The notes beneath the pieces were generated by a model. The model saw only the letters and a program-made list of their open reading frames with translations. It did not search any database and was not told where the DNA came from. This document shows positions 1 to 11,810 of a DNA stretch of 64,000 nucleotides, piece by piece (the first letter of the stretch is position 1; each line of letters begins with the position of its first letter). The DNA lies in the NCBI GenBank assembly GCA_034769895.1, contig CM068372.1, positions 237,732,343 through 237,796,342 on the forward strand, given 5' to 3'. The stretch comes from Magicicada septendecula (taxonomy: Eukaryota; Arthropoda; Insecta; Hemiptera; Cicadidae). A program made the translations under genes and the position numbers.

Positions 1-1260
1 TTATGTGAAAGTCATATTCACTCTGAACACTGTATTGTACTTACAAGTTGAATTATTAATATGTATTATTATTCACTTGTGCTAATAATACGATATCCGG
101 AAGTACCGGTAATAAACAAAATTATATTACAACACTCAGTCTACATGCAAAAGTATGATAGGCATTACAAGTGCGCGCGCGTATTCCGTATATAAACACT
201 AAAAACTTAATACTAAATGTTTAGCTAATAATAAGGAACAGTTTCTGTGTAGTCGAAGACTCAGAGCGCCGATAATTATTTCAACTATTTTGAATTATAT
301 GAAAGTTAAAATTATACTTTTCTATAAAATAAAATAGTCTACGTGCGTAAGGTAACAATAAAAACATATTACATTAATAATCGTGTAAAATGTTAGTATC
401 TTCGTGATTCATAACATATGACTGGTTTTGTCTGGGGGAAGAATACGTTTAAAATTCTAACCTCAATTTAGTGTTCAACTTTAAACGCACGATACAACAA
501 TACTTAAATAGAACAGTTTATTATTTACATTTAAATAGTGAATAAACGTTTCTCACCTGTTTTACAAATCAATAATACTAACAAAACGGCGGAGCCGAAG
601 AAGACTTGAACTGAAACCATGGCGGTCTGTATTCGAGCGAACAAGCAATGACGGTACAGCTTCTTGAGCACCACGGCCTTCGCTTAATCAATCTCGTCGC
701 CATTGGCGGTGTGGTGGAGAGGGGAATCGCCGTCTTCACACTAATTTGCTCGCAGTTCGCTATAACAGTGGAAATAAAGTCTTAAAGCAACAACACATGG
801 TTCGGATGTCAAAGTTTTTACAAAAGACCAAGCTGCAATAAAGATACAATTATCATGGAACTCTTTGAATGAAATTGCTATTTGAAAGTTCCGAACGCAA
901 ACAACACTAAAACGTAAATGAAAAAGACGTTTCACCACGAAAGTGTTGTGTACTTATACGACAAACGAACATAGAAATGTTCATTAAAACGATGAATCAT
1001 AATTTCAAACCAGAGTGCACTAATTCAGTTATTCCTAATCGTATTTATTGTAATTGTACTTGCAGCAAATTTATAAGAAAATTTACCTCTCATCATAAAG
1101 TTTGGTTTTAAAATTATCATATATCGTTTTAAAAATGTATAAGGTTTTTGTAAAGTATAAGGTAAATTAAATTTAAATTATCGAATTATATTTTAATAAA
1201 AATAATTTTTAATAGAATATATAGAAAATATATAAAATGTTCTCAATTTACCACGAGCGC
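1..1260. other. AT-rich noncoding DNA
   Basis: No ORF with recognisable homology or sustained coding character was seen on either strand. A 65-residue minus-strand ORF near 741-938 has no recognisable motif. No transposon ends were noticed. Confidence 0.5.
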
Positions 1261-1280
1261 TCACACACACACACACACAC

Positions 1281-1318
<38 letters not shown>
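1261..1318. repeat. (CA)n microsatellite
   Basis: Nearly uninterrupted CA dinucleotide run with a single CG interruption, about 58 bp. A simple sequence repeat of the kind common in animal intergenic DNA. Confidence 0.95.
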
Positions 1319-1320
<2 letters not shown>

Positions 1321-1839
1321 ATTATGATATTATGGTGGTACTTTCTTTTTTGTTAGTTTAATTCGGAGATTAATTGATGGTTATGTCCTGAAGTCTTCGG
1401 CATGTTATTCTTATGATAGCCCTTTGTATCGTTTTAAAACCGCAGCTTCTTAATCCAGCGTCCTCCTCTGTCTTGGCTTGTCAAAGCATTGCGCCCATCA
1501 ACCTTTCCGGTTAGTGCCACAACCATATATGCTGTGCCTAATTAAGTGCCAATGTTTCAACCTGAAGAAGCTTCCAACAATCTCTCGTTCACATGGACTC
1601 TCTCTTAAACTTTTCATAATTGTTCTTCACTGTCATCATTGCCATCGTCGCGATAATTTTTGTTGTATTATAACTCGTAGATTTGCGTGTTCGGAACATT
1701 TAAGGACATTTTTGGTTGTCAACAGCCCATCCTGTAAAGATTTCCGTAAAGTATTCATGGTCTGTAAGGAACTGAGTGAGGTAAAAGTTACTCCACCCGC
1801 GGATTAGATTCCCTATCAACCTGACCGTCCAGCGTCCTG

Positions 1840-3180
1840 ACGTGTTATTGTCCCGCCTATGCTGCCATAAGAATCATGGTACGTGCACGTGGTTTGCCCG
1901 ACTCACTACTGAGCGCATAAGTAGACTCCTGGGCGAACAGGTTAATAAGGACCACGACAGCAACAACAAGCACAGCTTCCTCAGACGCGGTGCCGTACGA
2001 TCACGCTATACGACGTTTGCCAGAGTTCGGACCCCCGACATTGGTCATCAACCTGCTGAGAGAAAGAGTTACCTCCGCTGCCCTGTCATTTGACTTACGG
2101 ATATGATTCAAGAAGGTGAGTGTGCTATCCAACATCACCTACAGATATTTGGCCTGTGACGTCACGGGTAGTGATGACAGCCCCCACATTATTTCGACGT
2201 AACCGACTAGAAACGCATTCGCTTGCATCTCCAAGGGAAGCAATCATACGCGTCATAGGTCGGTTCCAGTATCGACGTAAGCGTCTTGACTATCTGGCCC
2301 TGTTTTGTCTCGTACACGAGCTGACGGTCCTTCAGGTAATTTTGAAACATCGCCAAGAGATTGACTGGGACTGAAAATGTACGCTTCATCGGGTCCAGCA
2401 TATCGCACTACGCGCTCTTCATGCTCAGGGTCAGTAATAAGACCAGGAGGTGACACGCAAACTCAGCCCGTATGATGGCTTACACCACGTAAGAGCTGAC
2501 ACTGATGGTGGAGTTCGTGTCCTGAAACCATGCTGTCGATATGAAAGGTCTCCGGCGGCGAGAATGGCTTGCTGTAGTCTGAGTTTCAGTAGCTTCTCTA
2601 ACACCTTTCCCGCTGTGACTAGTATGGACAAAGGTCAGCAGGACGACGGGAAGTCCGGGGGGGGGGCCTTCACCTTGCTCAGAAGGGTCAGCTTCGCCAC
2701 CTTCCGGCGGTAAGCAAAGACTCGCGGTTTTAGACAGGAGTTATACATACGCAGCAATAGAGGGGGACAGCTGCGGGCAAAGACTTTCGGTACCTCCGAT
2801 GGCACGGCATCTAGTCTGGGTGCCTTCCTGATCCTAAGGGAACCCACGGTTTTCATCAGTTTCGCCTCACTAAACATAGGGCTATCCCCTACGTCCACTG
2901 GAACATAAAAATCTTTTCTCATCGGATGTGTGGGGAAGAGAACATCCAACATTTCTCGCATTGTCACCTCGTTCATATTTGTATTTGCGCCGGAGCACAG
3001 ATACACCGAATAACCAGCTTGTACCCTTTGTCTCTGGATTATTTCGTTGCAAAGCGCGCAGAAGAGTCTTATTCTGTGTATGGCTTCTGACAGAGCTTTC
3101 TTGGCGACCTTATGCTTTTCGGACCTCGCCGTAGCTTCTGGCTTGTGACTGGCTCGTTGTGTCTTCCGCCAGGGGCTTAA
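1840..3180 (-). pseudogene. R1-like non-LTR retrotransposon reverse transcriptase remnant
   Basis: Minus-strand translations give pieces of a LINE reverse transcriptase in order. At 3180-2640 a pre-RT/RT N-terminal block holds an LFPTHP stretch, a KTVGSLRIRKAPRLD-type segment (usual form: ...KAPGLDG) and EVPKVFARSCPPLLLRMYN. At about 2630-2540 lies TAGKVLEKLLKLRLQ followed by RQHGFRTR, the RT fingers/palm block of R1 and Jockey relatives. At about 2400-2290 lies a YLKDRQLVYET block. At about 2060-2000 lies LMTNVGGPNSGKRR, like the MPNVGGPRPSRRRLLA segment downstream of RT in R1-type LINEs. The frame changes between blocks and stops are present, so the copy is dead. No YADD block, endonuclease or 3' tail was identified. 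The R1-like placement is from remembered family motifs and is an inference. Confidence 0.75.
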
Positions 3181-3188
3181 ACAGGTCA

Positions 3189-3325
3189 GACTACTACTAC
3201 TACTACTACTACTATTACTACTACTACTACTACTACTACTGCTACTACTACTAGTAATAATAATAATAATAATAGGTCGAAGTAGGTCGAATAATAATAA
3301 CAAGAAGAAGAAGAAGAAAAGAAGA
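3189..3325. repeat. Trinucleotide microsatellite cluster
   Basis: Runs of (CTA/TAC)n, then (TAA)n and (GAA)n follow one another. In one minus-strand frame the first run reads as poly-serine, which makes the adjacent LINE ORF look longer than it is. Confidence 0.9.
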
Positions 3326-3599
3326 AAGAGAGTGAAGGAAACTGATAGTAACTACTAAAATTCTTTGTAGAATAAATATAAACTGTGTAATAAGCAGAGA
3401 TAGGAGATCAGTAAAATATGAGACATGATGTGGATTAAGACAAAGAGACTAATTAGCTCGACTCTCTTTACAGTTTTTTTGGATGACATTATAAAAGAAA
3501 AGGAAGCTGAATGTAGTTTATAGAAGCCTGAATCCAATTCAGATTTCAGAGCGTTCATTTGCAGAAGTTGTAGCGATAATGACTGGAATAAAAGAAGAC

Positions 3600-4140
3600 T
3601 TTTACATTATTATTAATATTGAGGAAAACAATATTCCACATTCGAGATCAGATTCTGATAAATCGTGAAATAAAAAGTAACGCACAGAAGACAAAATGTT
3701 AAAGTGTGCCTTATTGTCTGATTGAGAAAGAGACACAATAAACACTCGGATTAATGTAGCAAGAACTGAACGAGTAAATCATTTCCGATATGTAGAGGTA
3801 GGCTAATACTAGAACAACTCAAGATAAGGTAGCGAGCTAAACGAAATAATTAAGAAAGCAACTGATATGTTTTATGCGTTGAGAAGCAACTTTATCAGCA
3901 AGATATCTCACAGGAAACCACATTGGCAGATTAGTTTTTACGTATTTGTGTAAATGCTGGCTTTGGCGAGATGAATAAAGAGCAAAATCCAAGGTCTCGA
4001 AATTAAATGTTTGCGCAGAGTGAAGGTGGGTGACAATTATGGATTAATTATGTAATAAATGTGCAGACAAGAAAAATGTTTGGAACAAAATCTAATTTAT
4101 ATTGGATTATGTTCGAGAAATGCAGTTAAACTAGTGGGGC
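3600..4140 (+). pseudogene. Degenerate LINE fragment, C-terminal part of endonuclease-RT protein
   Basis: Interrupted plus-strand translation contains VNHFRYVEV, then ELNEIIKKATDMFYALRSN, then WIKSKIQGLEIKCLRRVKVG. This order resembles the post-RT region of many insect LINEs (a VxxFKYLG motif, then E-I-KKA-xxxxLRS, then W-xxxxSKI-xx-EMKxLRxVKG). Stops and frame changes show it is a fossil. It has the opposite orientation to the R1-like remnant just upstream, so it is a separate insertion. Clade not assigned. Confidence 0.5.
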
Positions 4141-4189
4141 CGTGAGATAAAACGTGCTTTGAAAGGCCAGAGAGCCATAAGATAAATTA

Positions 4190-4880
4190 GTAAGCTCTCG
4201 GAGTTGCAGAACTTGTTCACTATTTTGAATGAAGTAGGCCTACATTTATTATTAAACGAATTTCAATGTTAAATAATTACATGTTCAGAGATGTTAAGTC
4301 TTTCAAATTAGTAAAGATACAGGAGTTTGTATTTGAATAAAATTCCCCTTACTTTAACCCCCCACATAGACTTTTACAATTTTATTAAAATTTTAAGTCC
4401 TATTTTTGTCCTGTGATGCCCCAAAAGTTAAACATTTTTCATAGTAAACGCTACATTCGCATTTAAGATATAAATTCCTTTTGGTCCGACACTCCGCTGG
4501 ATTTTTATAACTTTTCAAAATTTTGATCCCTTTTATGGACCTGTCATATTTTTTTTGATATTTCCTGAGCTGTACGCCTATTGTGGTATAGTGGTATAAA
4601 CGGTACGTTCAGATTTTGGTTAAAATTCTGTTTGATTTGGTACCCCACATGAATTTTTCAAATTTTATCAAAATTTTGAAACTATTCCTTTGAAATTTTC
4701 TATAACTTTGAAATTTTCAAAAATTATGTTCACTATATTCAGTTTTTGGTTATAATTTTCTTCAATTTCATACCGCACATGGGTTTTGCGATTTTTTGAC
4801 TCATCACATTTATGCCTCCCGGTCCCATATTTTTAGGGGGATCAATCTAAAATATCGGTATGGAGAACCATACATGACTT
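4190..4880 (+). repeat. Dispersed repeat F, copy 1 (5' part)
   Basis: This stretch is similar to 8980-9605 and 36235-37135. All three start with a block like GAG(C/T)TGCAGAACTTGTTCA and continue through several short degenerate units of the type CCCACATAGA-TTTT-CAATTTTATxAAAATTTT. The family's end block (CCAAGTTTTATGAAAATCG... AACTGAGA) is found only at 7800-7960, so this copy appears to be split by the tandem array. No coding potential. Confidence 0.6.
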
Positions 4881-5314
4881 CCATGTTCTAATATTTATAT
4901 TTAAAATCATATTTGAAATGAAATATTTCCATAGAAACTACTTCTTTCTACTTATTGCTTCAGCATTAACCACAGTACTGTGGTCACTAACGTATACCAC
5001 CTCACGTTTTCGCACTCGACTTTCACCGATGATGGCAGTCGATGGCACTGCCGAAAAGTCTGGTTTTGTAGAAAACATTGGACTACGGCTAAAGAGCCCG
5101 GGAAGCAATTTTAACAAAAACTACTGCTTTGTTGCCGATAACGTAGCACACATATAAAAAATTCTCCCCTCCACCTTCAACTATAATTTTTAATAATAGA
5201 AAATTACCCCCACCCCGTTCACCTAACCTCTTCATTTATAGATATTTCATCTACGTTTCTACAGTGGATTACTATGAGCTTCTTATCAGGATACTTTATT
5301 TATAAAAATTAAGT

Positions 5315-7590
5315 ACTTTACTCTTGTTAAATCATAAAATGTTTCAGGTAAACTACCCCTTTCTCTTAACCGATCTTCTCCAAAATCAATAGACCTTCCG
5401 TCCTCTACAATTCAGGGAAGCATGCAAAAAATATTTGATTCTGTTTCAATGTGCGGCATTTATCGTTCGTCATGGAAACATTTCTCTTGTTACAACATAA
5501 AATATAGCAGGTAAACTACCCCTTTCCCTTAACCGATCTTCACCAAAATCAATAGACCTTGAGCTCTCTGCAACTCAGGAAAAAGTGCAAAACATTATTT
5601 GATTCTCATTGAATTTTCGGCAGTTATCGTTCGTCATAAAAAAATTACCCTTTTTAAAACATAAAACGTTGCTGATAAACTACCCCTTCCCTTAACCGAT
5701 CTTCAACAAAATCAACAGACCTTGAGTTCTCTTTAGTTCAAAAATGTATGCAAAAACCTAATTGATTCTGTTTGAATTTACGGCAGTTATCGTTCGTCAT
5801 ATAAAAAATTACCCTGGTTAAAACATGAAATGTTGCTGGTAAACTACCCCTTTCCCTTAACCGATCTTCACCAACACCAATAGGTATTGAGAACTCTACA
5901 ATTCAGGCCTGTATGCAAACAATTATTTGATTCTGTTTGAATTTGCGGCTGTTATCGTTTGCCATAGAAAACACCCTTGATAAAACATTAAACGTTGCTG
6001 GTAAACTACCCTATTCCATTAACCAATCTTCACCAAAAACAATAGGTCTTGAGAGCTCTACAATTCAGGGCTGTATACAAAACATTAGTTGATTCTCTTT
6101 GAATTTACGGCAGTTATCGTTCGTCATAGAAAAAATACCCTTGTTAAAACATAAAACGTTGCAGGTAAACTACCCCTTTCCCTTAACCGATCTTCAACAA
6201 AATCAACAGACCTTGAGTTCTGTATAATTCAAAAAGGTATGCAGAAGAGTAATTTATTCTGTTTTAATGTATGGCAGTTATCGTTCGTCAAAACAAAATT
6301 ACCCTTGATAAAACATAAAATGTTGCTGGTAAACAACCCTATTCCCTTAGCCGATCTTCACCAAAACCAACAGGTCTTGAGAACTCTACATTTCAGGGCT
6401 GTATGCAAAATATTATATGATTCTGTTTGAATTTGCGGCTGTTATCGTTTGCCATACAAAATACCCTTGATAAGACAAAAAATGTGTCCGGTAAACTACC
6501 CCTTTCCCTTAACCGAACTTCACCAAAAACAATAGGTCTTTAGTACTCAACAAAACAGGGCTGTATGCAAAAACGTATTTGATCCTGTTTGAATTTGCGG
6601 CTCTTATCGTTTGCCATAGAAAATACCCTTTTAAAACATAAAACGTTGCAGGTAAACTACCCCTTTCCCTTAACCGATCTTCACCAACACCAATAGGTAT
6701 TGAGAACTCTGCAATACAGGGCTGTATGCAAAACATCATTTGATTCTGGTTGAATTTGCGGCTGTTATCATTTACCATAGAAAAAATTACCCTTGATAAA
6801 AAACCGTTGCAGGTAAACTACCCGTTTACCTTAACCGATCTTCACCAAAAACGATAAGCCTTGAGAACTCTACAATTTAGAGCTGTATGCAAAATATTAT
6901 ATGATTTTGTTTGAATTTGCGGCTGTTATCGTTTGCCATACAAAATACCCTTGATAAAACAAAAAGCGTGGCTGGTAAACTACCCCTTTCCCTTAAACGA
7001 TCTTCACCAAAAACAATAGGTCTTTAGTACTCAGGAAATCAGGGCTGTATGCAAAAACTTATTTGATTCCGTTTGAATTTGCGGCTCTTATCGTTTGCCA
7101 TAGAAAATACCCTTTTAAAACATAAAACGTTGCTGGTAAACTACCCCTTTCCCTTAACCGATCTTCACCAAAAACAAAAGGTCTTGAGAACTCTACAATT
7201 CAGGGCAGTATGCAGAACATTATTTGATTATGTTTGAATTTGCGGCTGTTATCGTTTGCCATAAAAAATACCCTTGTTAAAACATAAAACGTTGCAGGTA
7301 AACTACCCCTTCCCCATAACCGATCTTTACCAAAATCTACAGATCTTGAGGATTCTACAATTCAGGGGTGTATGCGAAATATTATTTGATTCTGTTTGAA
7401 TTTGCGGCTGTTATCGTTTGCCAAACAAACAAAATTACCCTTGATAAAAAAAACCGTTGCCGGTAAACTACCCCTTTCCCTCAACCGATCTTCACCAAAA
7501 ACAATAGGTCTTGAGTACTCTACAAATCAGAGCTGTATACAAAAAATTATTTGATTCCTTTTTTAATTTGCGGCTGTTATCGTTTGCCAT
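5315..7590. repeat. Satellite array, about 14 units of about 163 bp
   Basis: The block GGTAAACTACCCCTTTCCCT recurs at roughly 5350, 5513, 5678, 5840, 6001, 6168, 6331, 6491, 6653, 6813, 6976, 7137, 7300 and 7464, giving a mean spacing near 163 bp. Each unit continues CCGATCTTCACCAAAA, a CTTGAGAACTCTACAA block, TGTATGCAAAA, GATTCTGTTTGAATTTGCGG and GTTATCGTTTGCCAT. Units differ by scattered substitutions and small indels. No unit is open for coding. The array ends in CA-rich simple sequence. Confidence 0.93.
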
Positions 7591-7610
7591 AGAAAAGAAG
7601 TAAAAAACTA

Positions 7611-7676
7611 CAGACACACAGACACATAGACACACAGACACACACACACAGACACACACACACATACGCACAGACA
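7611..7676. repeat. CA/GACA-rich simple repeat
   Basis: ACACAGACAC-type repeats directly follow the 163-bp array. Similar GACAGACA runs lie near the end of the other F repeats, for example about 9525-9560. Confidence 0.85.
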
Positions 7677-7789
7677 CTTTTCGAAAAACGACTTTTTTTC
7701 ATGTTTTGAGTGTAGTACAATCAGAATCTGCAATAATCTCGAACACGATTTTTTTGCCATCACCATACTTCCATTTCCTTAAGGAACAT

Positions 7790-7965
7790 GGAAGTAAAAA
7801 CAATAGGGTTTTGTAGAGCAAGGTGGACACGCTTGCCAAGTTTTATGAAAATCGATTGGTGCATTCAAATGTTGTCGTGAGACATATCCCAAACATATAG
7901 GTAGATAGATTGTCAAACAATTGCCTGACTCTCGAGTTAAAACTGAGACCTCGCTTTGCCCGTAT
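7790..7965 (+). repeat. Dispersed repeat F, copy 1 (3' part)
   Basis: Contains GCCAAGTTTTATGAAAATCG, a GTGAGACATA block, GATAGATTG, and a final CTCGAGTTAAAACTGAGA. It matches the ends of copies 2 (9430-9600) and 3 (36998-37135). It lies on the far side of the satellite array from the 5' part. Confidence 0.6.
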
Positions 7966-8811
7966 TATAAAAAATTAAGAATTGTAATTTGGATTTGGAA
8001 GTAAAATGCTTTTTATATTGTACTGGATTCTTATTTAGCTGCTATAAAACTGTATAGCGGAGATTTACGGTAAGGATTTTTTGACGAATCGTATAATTTG
8101 TTTGAACAATTAAATGTCTAAAGAACCATAATAGTTTTTTTTTATAATCAGTAGCCCGGCCCGAATGGAAGTTTTTTTGGGGGCAAATTAATCTGTTTTT
8201 TTTTTTTTTTTTTTAACATAGCGTACACTACGAATATAAAAACATCGCATACTTATTATAATCCTAAAGTTTTGTCTTAAAACTAACTAACTATAAATAT
8301 TTTAGCCTCTGTTAAAGTCATTGAATTATTTAAAAATAAATATTTACATAGATTTGCAAAGTATAAAGCGAAGCGAACGTGTTTGGGTACACGATATAAA
8401 ACGACACAACACTGTGTCATACGTAGTAACACGCGAGTTGCTGGGTTTTATGTTGCACGTAATTCGTTAACTGTAGAATTTCAGTGATCAGGTTTCAGAA
8501 ATACTATTTTGTATACACCTGGATTTACGTAATATGAACTGTGAATCAAATGTACAACGAGAACACAGTCGAGCAGTGTCGTACGAAATGTGATACGATT
8601 CTACAGTTGTCTAAACAAGACTGAATGGCAGTCAACGTTGAGTCCAATAATAAAAATATGCATTTACTGAACAAGAGAAAATAATTATCAGATTGTGCAA
8701 ACGATTGCCTGAAGCAACATCAATAATGCTTTAAAACTCATTCACAATCTATTGTTGTATCAGAGACGTCGTGGCATCAGAGCAAGATTTTGGTTTCCAC
8801 AATTTTACACA

Positions 8812-8852
8812 AATTTTACGTTTCGATAGTTCACACCGTCATCTTCAGTCTA
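8812..8852 (-). ncRNA. Hammerhead-like motif (PLE-terminus type)
   Basis: On the minus strand the sequence reads CTGAAGA, T, an imperfect stem (GACGG...CTATC) and GAAAC-GT. This is the same arrangement as at the PLE 3' ends elsewhere in the window. There is one extra base between CTGANGA and stem II compared with a canonical hammerhead. No PLE coding sequence was recognised beside it, so it may be a very short PLE relic or chance. Confidence 0.3.
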
Positions 8853-8979
8853 ACCGAGTGGAAAGGTGACAGATCAGAATTTTGATCTAAACCGTACAAA
8901 CTAGAATATAGGTCAAAACCTTTCTTGTTTAGTCTGAATTAAAAATAATTATTGAACAACTAATTATTATATTACATTA

Positions 8980-9605
8980 ATAACAATTAATCTCCTTGAG
9001 CTGCAGAAGTCGTTCATTATTTCAAACTAAGTATATTTACTGTTACATAAATTTCGATATTAGATTATTTCAATTATCAGAAAAATTACGAAAAATCCAG
9101 ACTACTGTATTATTTTTTAAAGTAAAATAACAATTGTAGAGTAGATAATCATACAATAAACACTACAAATTCCAGACATTCGGATTTGGGTTAAAATTTC
9201 CTTTAGTCTGACACCCGGCTTGATTTTTACAATTTATACAAAAATTTGGTTCTTGTTTGGGCCCTAGGTCCTAAAATATTGAAATTTCCAAAACTGTAAG
9301 CCGACACTGTATTCAGGTTTTGGTTAACATTCTCTTTAATTTAATACCCACATAGAATTTGCAATTTTATAAAAATGTTAACCTATTTTTGAGACCCAAG
9401 CACCCAAATTATTGAAACTTTGTAAATACTGTTAAAAATGTATGGGCACTCAGCCAAGTTTTACGTAAAGCGGCTGATGCGTTCACTAGTTGTCGTGTGA
9501 CATAGATACACAAAGTGAAGATAGATAAACAGACGGACAGATAGACAGACAGACAGACAAATGCCATTCAGTCAAGTTAAAACTGAGAACTCGAGCTTTG
9601 ATATT
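8980..9605 (+). repeat. Dispersed repeat F, copy 2
   Basis: Has the same block order as copies 1 and 3: the CTGCAGAAGTCGTTCATTAT start, CCCACATAGAATTT-type units, then CCAAGTTTTACGTAAAGCGG, a (GACA)n run and CAAGTTAAAACTGAGA. No satellite array is present between the two halves. Confidence 0.6.
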
Positions 9606-9890
9606 ATTTGCCTGTCTGTCTATTTGAAGTATGTCTCATGATAACTCATGAATGCATGAACCGACTTTCGTAACACTTGGCATACATATCTACGCTTTTA
9701 CTCCACATACCACTTTTGATTTTGAGAATTATTCTTCAAAAATAGTGGGCAGGGGGAAATGTGAAAGGTCAACATTTTGAAAAAATCGCAGTAAAAGTCA
9801 TGTGAGTTATATCAAATTAAAGATATTTTAAACTAAAATCTGAATATAATATCCAGTTTTTAAAAACAAAATGTTAGACACCGGGGGAAA
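9606..9890 (-). repeat. Inverted fragment of dispersed repeat F
   Basis: Read on the minus strand it contains GCCAAGTGTTACGAAAGTCGG, a block with CATGAGACATA, and CAGACAGGCA, which are the end-block words of repeat F. It abuts copy 2 tail to tail. Confidence 0.45.
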
Positions 9891-10832
9891 AGTGATCAAA
9901 AAATTGAAACAATTCCCTAGTAAAACCAACGCTAGTTTCAGACTGATTGGAATTTAAGCCAAACCAAAACGCAAGTGTATACTCCGAAGGGGCATCGAAG
10001 TTGATATCTGTCAACAGCCTTGCAAAGCTTGTATCGCCTTCAGAACCTTTGTAAGCAAAGATAAAAAATTTACACAATATTATCATCTATGTATGTTTGT
10101 GGATCGTGTTAGAAATATCCATTGACATCCATGGAAACATAATTACTCTTAAAACTAGGACAAATTATTCGCAATGTAGGCATTAGGCCTATGGTAATAA
10201 ATTTTAACTGAAAACTCACGTACAAGGTTGTACATTTTAGTGTTTACTAAATAATTATAATAATTTAGTGTTGTCTCCTTTATAATTGTTACGTTGCTAA
10301 AAAATAATGGAATCATAAGGGTTGTCGTAATTTTTCTGACAATTGAAAAATTATCTGTTATTGAAGTTTATCTAATAGTGAAAGTATTTCGTTCAAAATA
10401 GTGAGAGAATTCTGGAGCTAAGGGAACTTACTAGTGCAAATTTAATTACGAAAATGTTTATTTAAAAAAAGGAGTGATAGTTAAAAAGAAAAGTTATTTC
10501 CATATTTAAAAGTTTCTTCCATACTGATCTTTATTGCATATTTCTTTACAGATTGACAGCCGAATTATGTTTTACTAGAAACGAAAAGCGCCTTGTATAC
10601 TCAATTTACAATAAAAGGATAAAATGAAGAGTTGGTGCATCTCACTTTCTATAACTTAGGCCTTCGCTATGACGACAAAGAATGTACCTACGCTGAAGAA
10701 AATCTTGAAGAGTATCAAGAAAGTTTCAAGGAAGAGAGAATTAATTTCTTCACGTTTTGCTTATGGAAGAATCGTGGGCGTTTAAGTTAATAGACGTTTA
10801 ATGAAGAAATTTGAGTTAGTGGTTGAAATCAC
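9891..10832. other. AT-rich noncoding DNA
   Basis: No recognisable gene, repeat or transposon end was seen. It includes one TAGGCCTA octamer at 10184. Confidence 0.45.
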
Positions 10833-10873
10833 AATCAGAATGATCAATGTTGCACACCACTATATAAAAAGTA

Positions 10874-10919
10874 TTCCGATTAGCGCTTTCAAGCTTCACA
10901 GCTCGTCGTCAGATCAGGA
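10874..10919 (-). ncRNA. Hammerhead-ribozyme-like motif, left arm
   Basis: Mirror image of the right-arm motif on the minus strand: CTGACGA at 10912-10906, stem II, GAAA and short stem III. The extra base before stem II is C instead of T. Stem I is conserved. Confidence 0.45.
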
Positions 10920-10935
10920 ATAGCCTGATAGCTAT

Positions 10936-10981
10936 TCCTGATCTGACGATGAGCTGTGAAGCTTGAAAGCGCTAATCGGAA
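10936..10981 (+). ncRNA. Hammerhead-ribozyme-like motif, right arm
   Basis: CTGACGA lies at 10943-10949 and GAAA at 10965-10968. Stem II pairs GAGCT with AGCTT (one GU). Stem III is AG-CG-CT, giving U16.1 and A17. Stem I pairs TCCTGAT with ATCGG-A, with five consecutive pairs including one GU. All core nucleotides of a type I hammerhead are present. The deviation is one extra base (T10950) between A9 and stem II, so activity is uncertain. PLE termini are known to carry hammerhead motifs. Confidence 0.5.
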
Positions 10982-11022
10982 TAATTTTTATATAGTGGTG
11001 TGCAACATTGTTCATTCTGATT

Positions 11023-11439
11023 TTAAGTTAATAGATGACATGTGGAAACGGATAGCATCTCAAGTACAACAATATAACCTTATACATGGTGTGTAGGATA
11101 CAATGAAGAGGTTTTCGGTGGGTAGGGGACGTGATGTGAGTGACATCCAAATCTCCAAATTGGAAAAGGATAAAAGAGTACCAACAGATAGCGGTGAAGA
11201 TCAAAGAGCTTTTGGTAGTAGACAAGACGCAACGAGATGCTACGGTTTGTGTGAAAGTAAGAAACTGGGAAACAACCACAGGACAGATGGGGAGAAGGTT
11301 AGGGTAGAACAAGGCCCAAAAATTGACTTTAGAAGAATTGATATAGAGACGGAATTTAGCCGTATCTTGCGTATTTAGCCGTCTACCGACTAGTGTCTAG
11401 CCGTAGTATTTATATTATCGTCATCATTAACTCTCTTCT
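11023..11439. other. Noncoding DNA
   Basis: A 91-codon plus-strand ORF (11103-11378) and its shadow have no recognisable motif. Nothing else seen. Confidence 0.35.
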
Positions 11440-11810
11440 GTCCACTACTTAGCGAATGTCTCCCTAGTTATTCTCTCCAGAACAAATGTTGTCTCCTTCG
11501 TATTTAATCAGAGCGTCTCTCCAACCGATAAGGGCCGTAGTCATCGTCTTTTGACCTGCAGTCTAGCGGCCTTCGTGACTGCCTGACTCGTCTTATCGCG
11601 TAGCCAAAGTGTCATAATGCCCCATTTCCTAATACCCTCCTCCATTTTATTTTCCCAAACGATATCTTCTATCCTAGTTTGATTTGTATTCATTTAATAG
11701 TTCCCTGCCTCTCCTTGTTATTGCTAGCATAGACATTACCGTGTTTCTTTGCGCAGTATGAACCTTTTGTTGCAGTCTTGGGTTCATTATAAGTGTTTCT
11801 AACTCATAAG
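11440..11810 (-). pseudogene. LINE 3'-coding fragment
   Basis: Minus-strand translation yields RLQQKVHTAQRNTVMSMLA, then ITRRGRE, then TRIEDIVWENKMEEGIRKWG. This resembles the widespread insect LINE C-terminus (TQRAMERAMLGI-xLRDR, then R-xxTxVxDI, then W-xWAGH). Stops and a frame shift interrupt it. It is a short dead piece. No 3' tail was identified. Confidence 0.45.

Larger units (their letters stand above)
10833..11022. repeat. Near-perfect 190-bp palindrome, head-to-head PLE termini
   Basis: Two arms of about 92 bp (10833-10924 and 10931-11022) are reverse complements with only a few mismatches, separated by CTGATA. Each arm, read outwards, is a hammerhead-like motif followed by a GGAATA-N-TATATAGTGGTGTGCAACA tail. 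This matches the outer-end layout of the larger PLE palindromes in the window, so I infer a pair of extremely 5'-truncated PLE copies joined head to head. No coding sequence remains. Confidence 0.75.

Noticed and set aside
2635..3303. A 222-residue ORF with a long Ser run
   Set aside because: The Ser run is the trinucleotide microsatellite; only the downstream part is a real LINE RT fragment, which is annotated as such.
5315..7590. CRISPR-like regular array
   Set aside because: The 163-bp units are contiguous tandem copies with no unique spacers, in a eukaryotic context.
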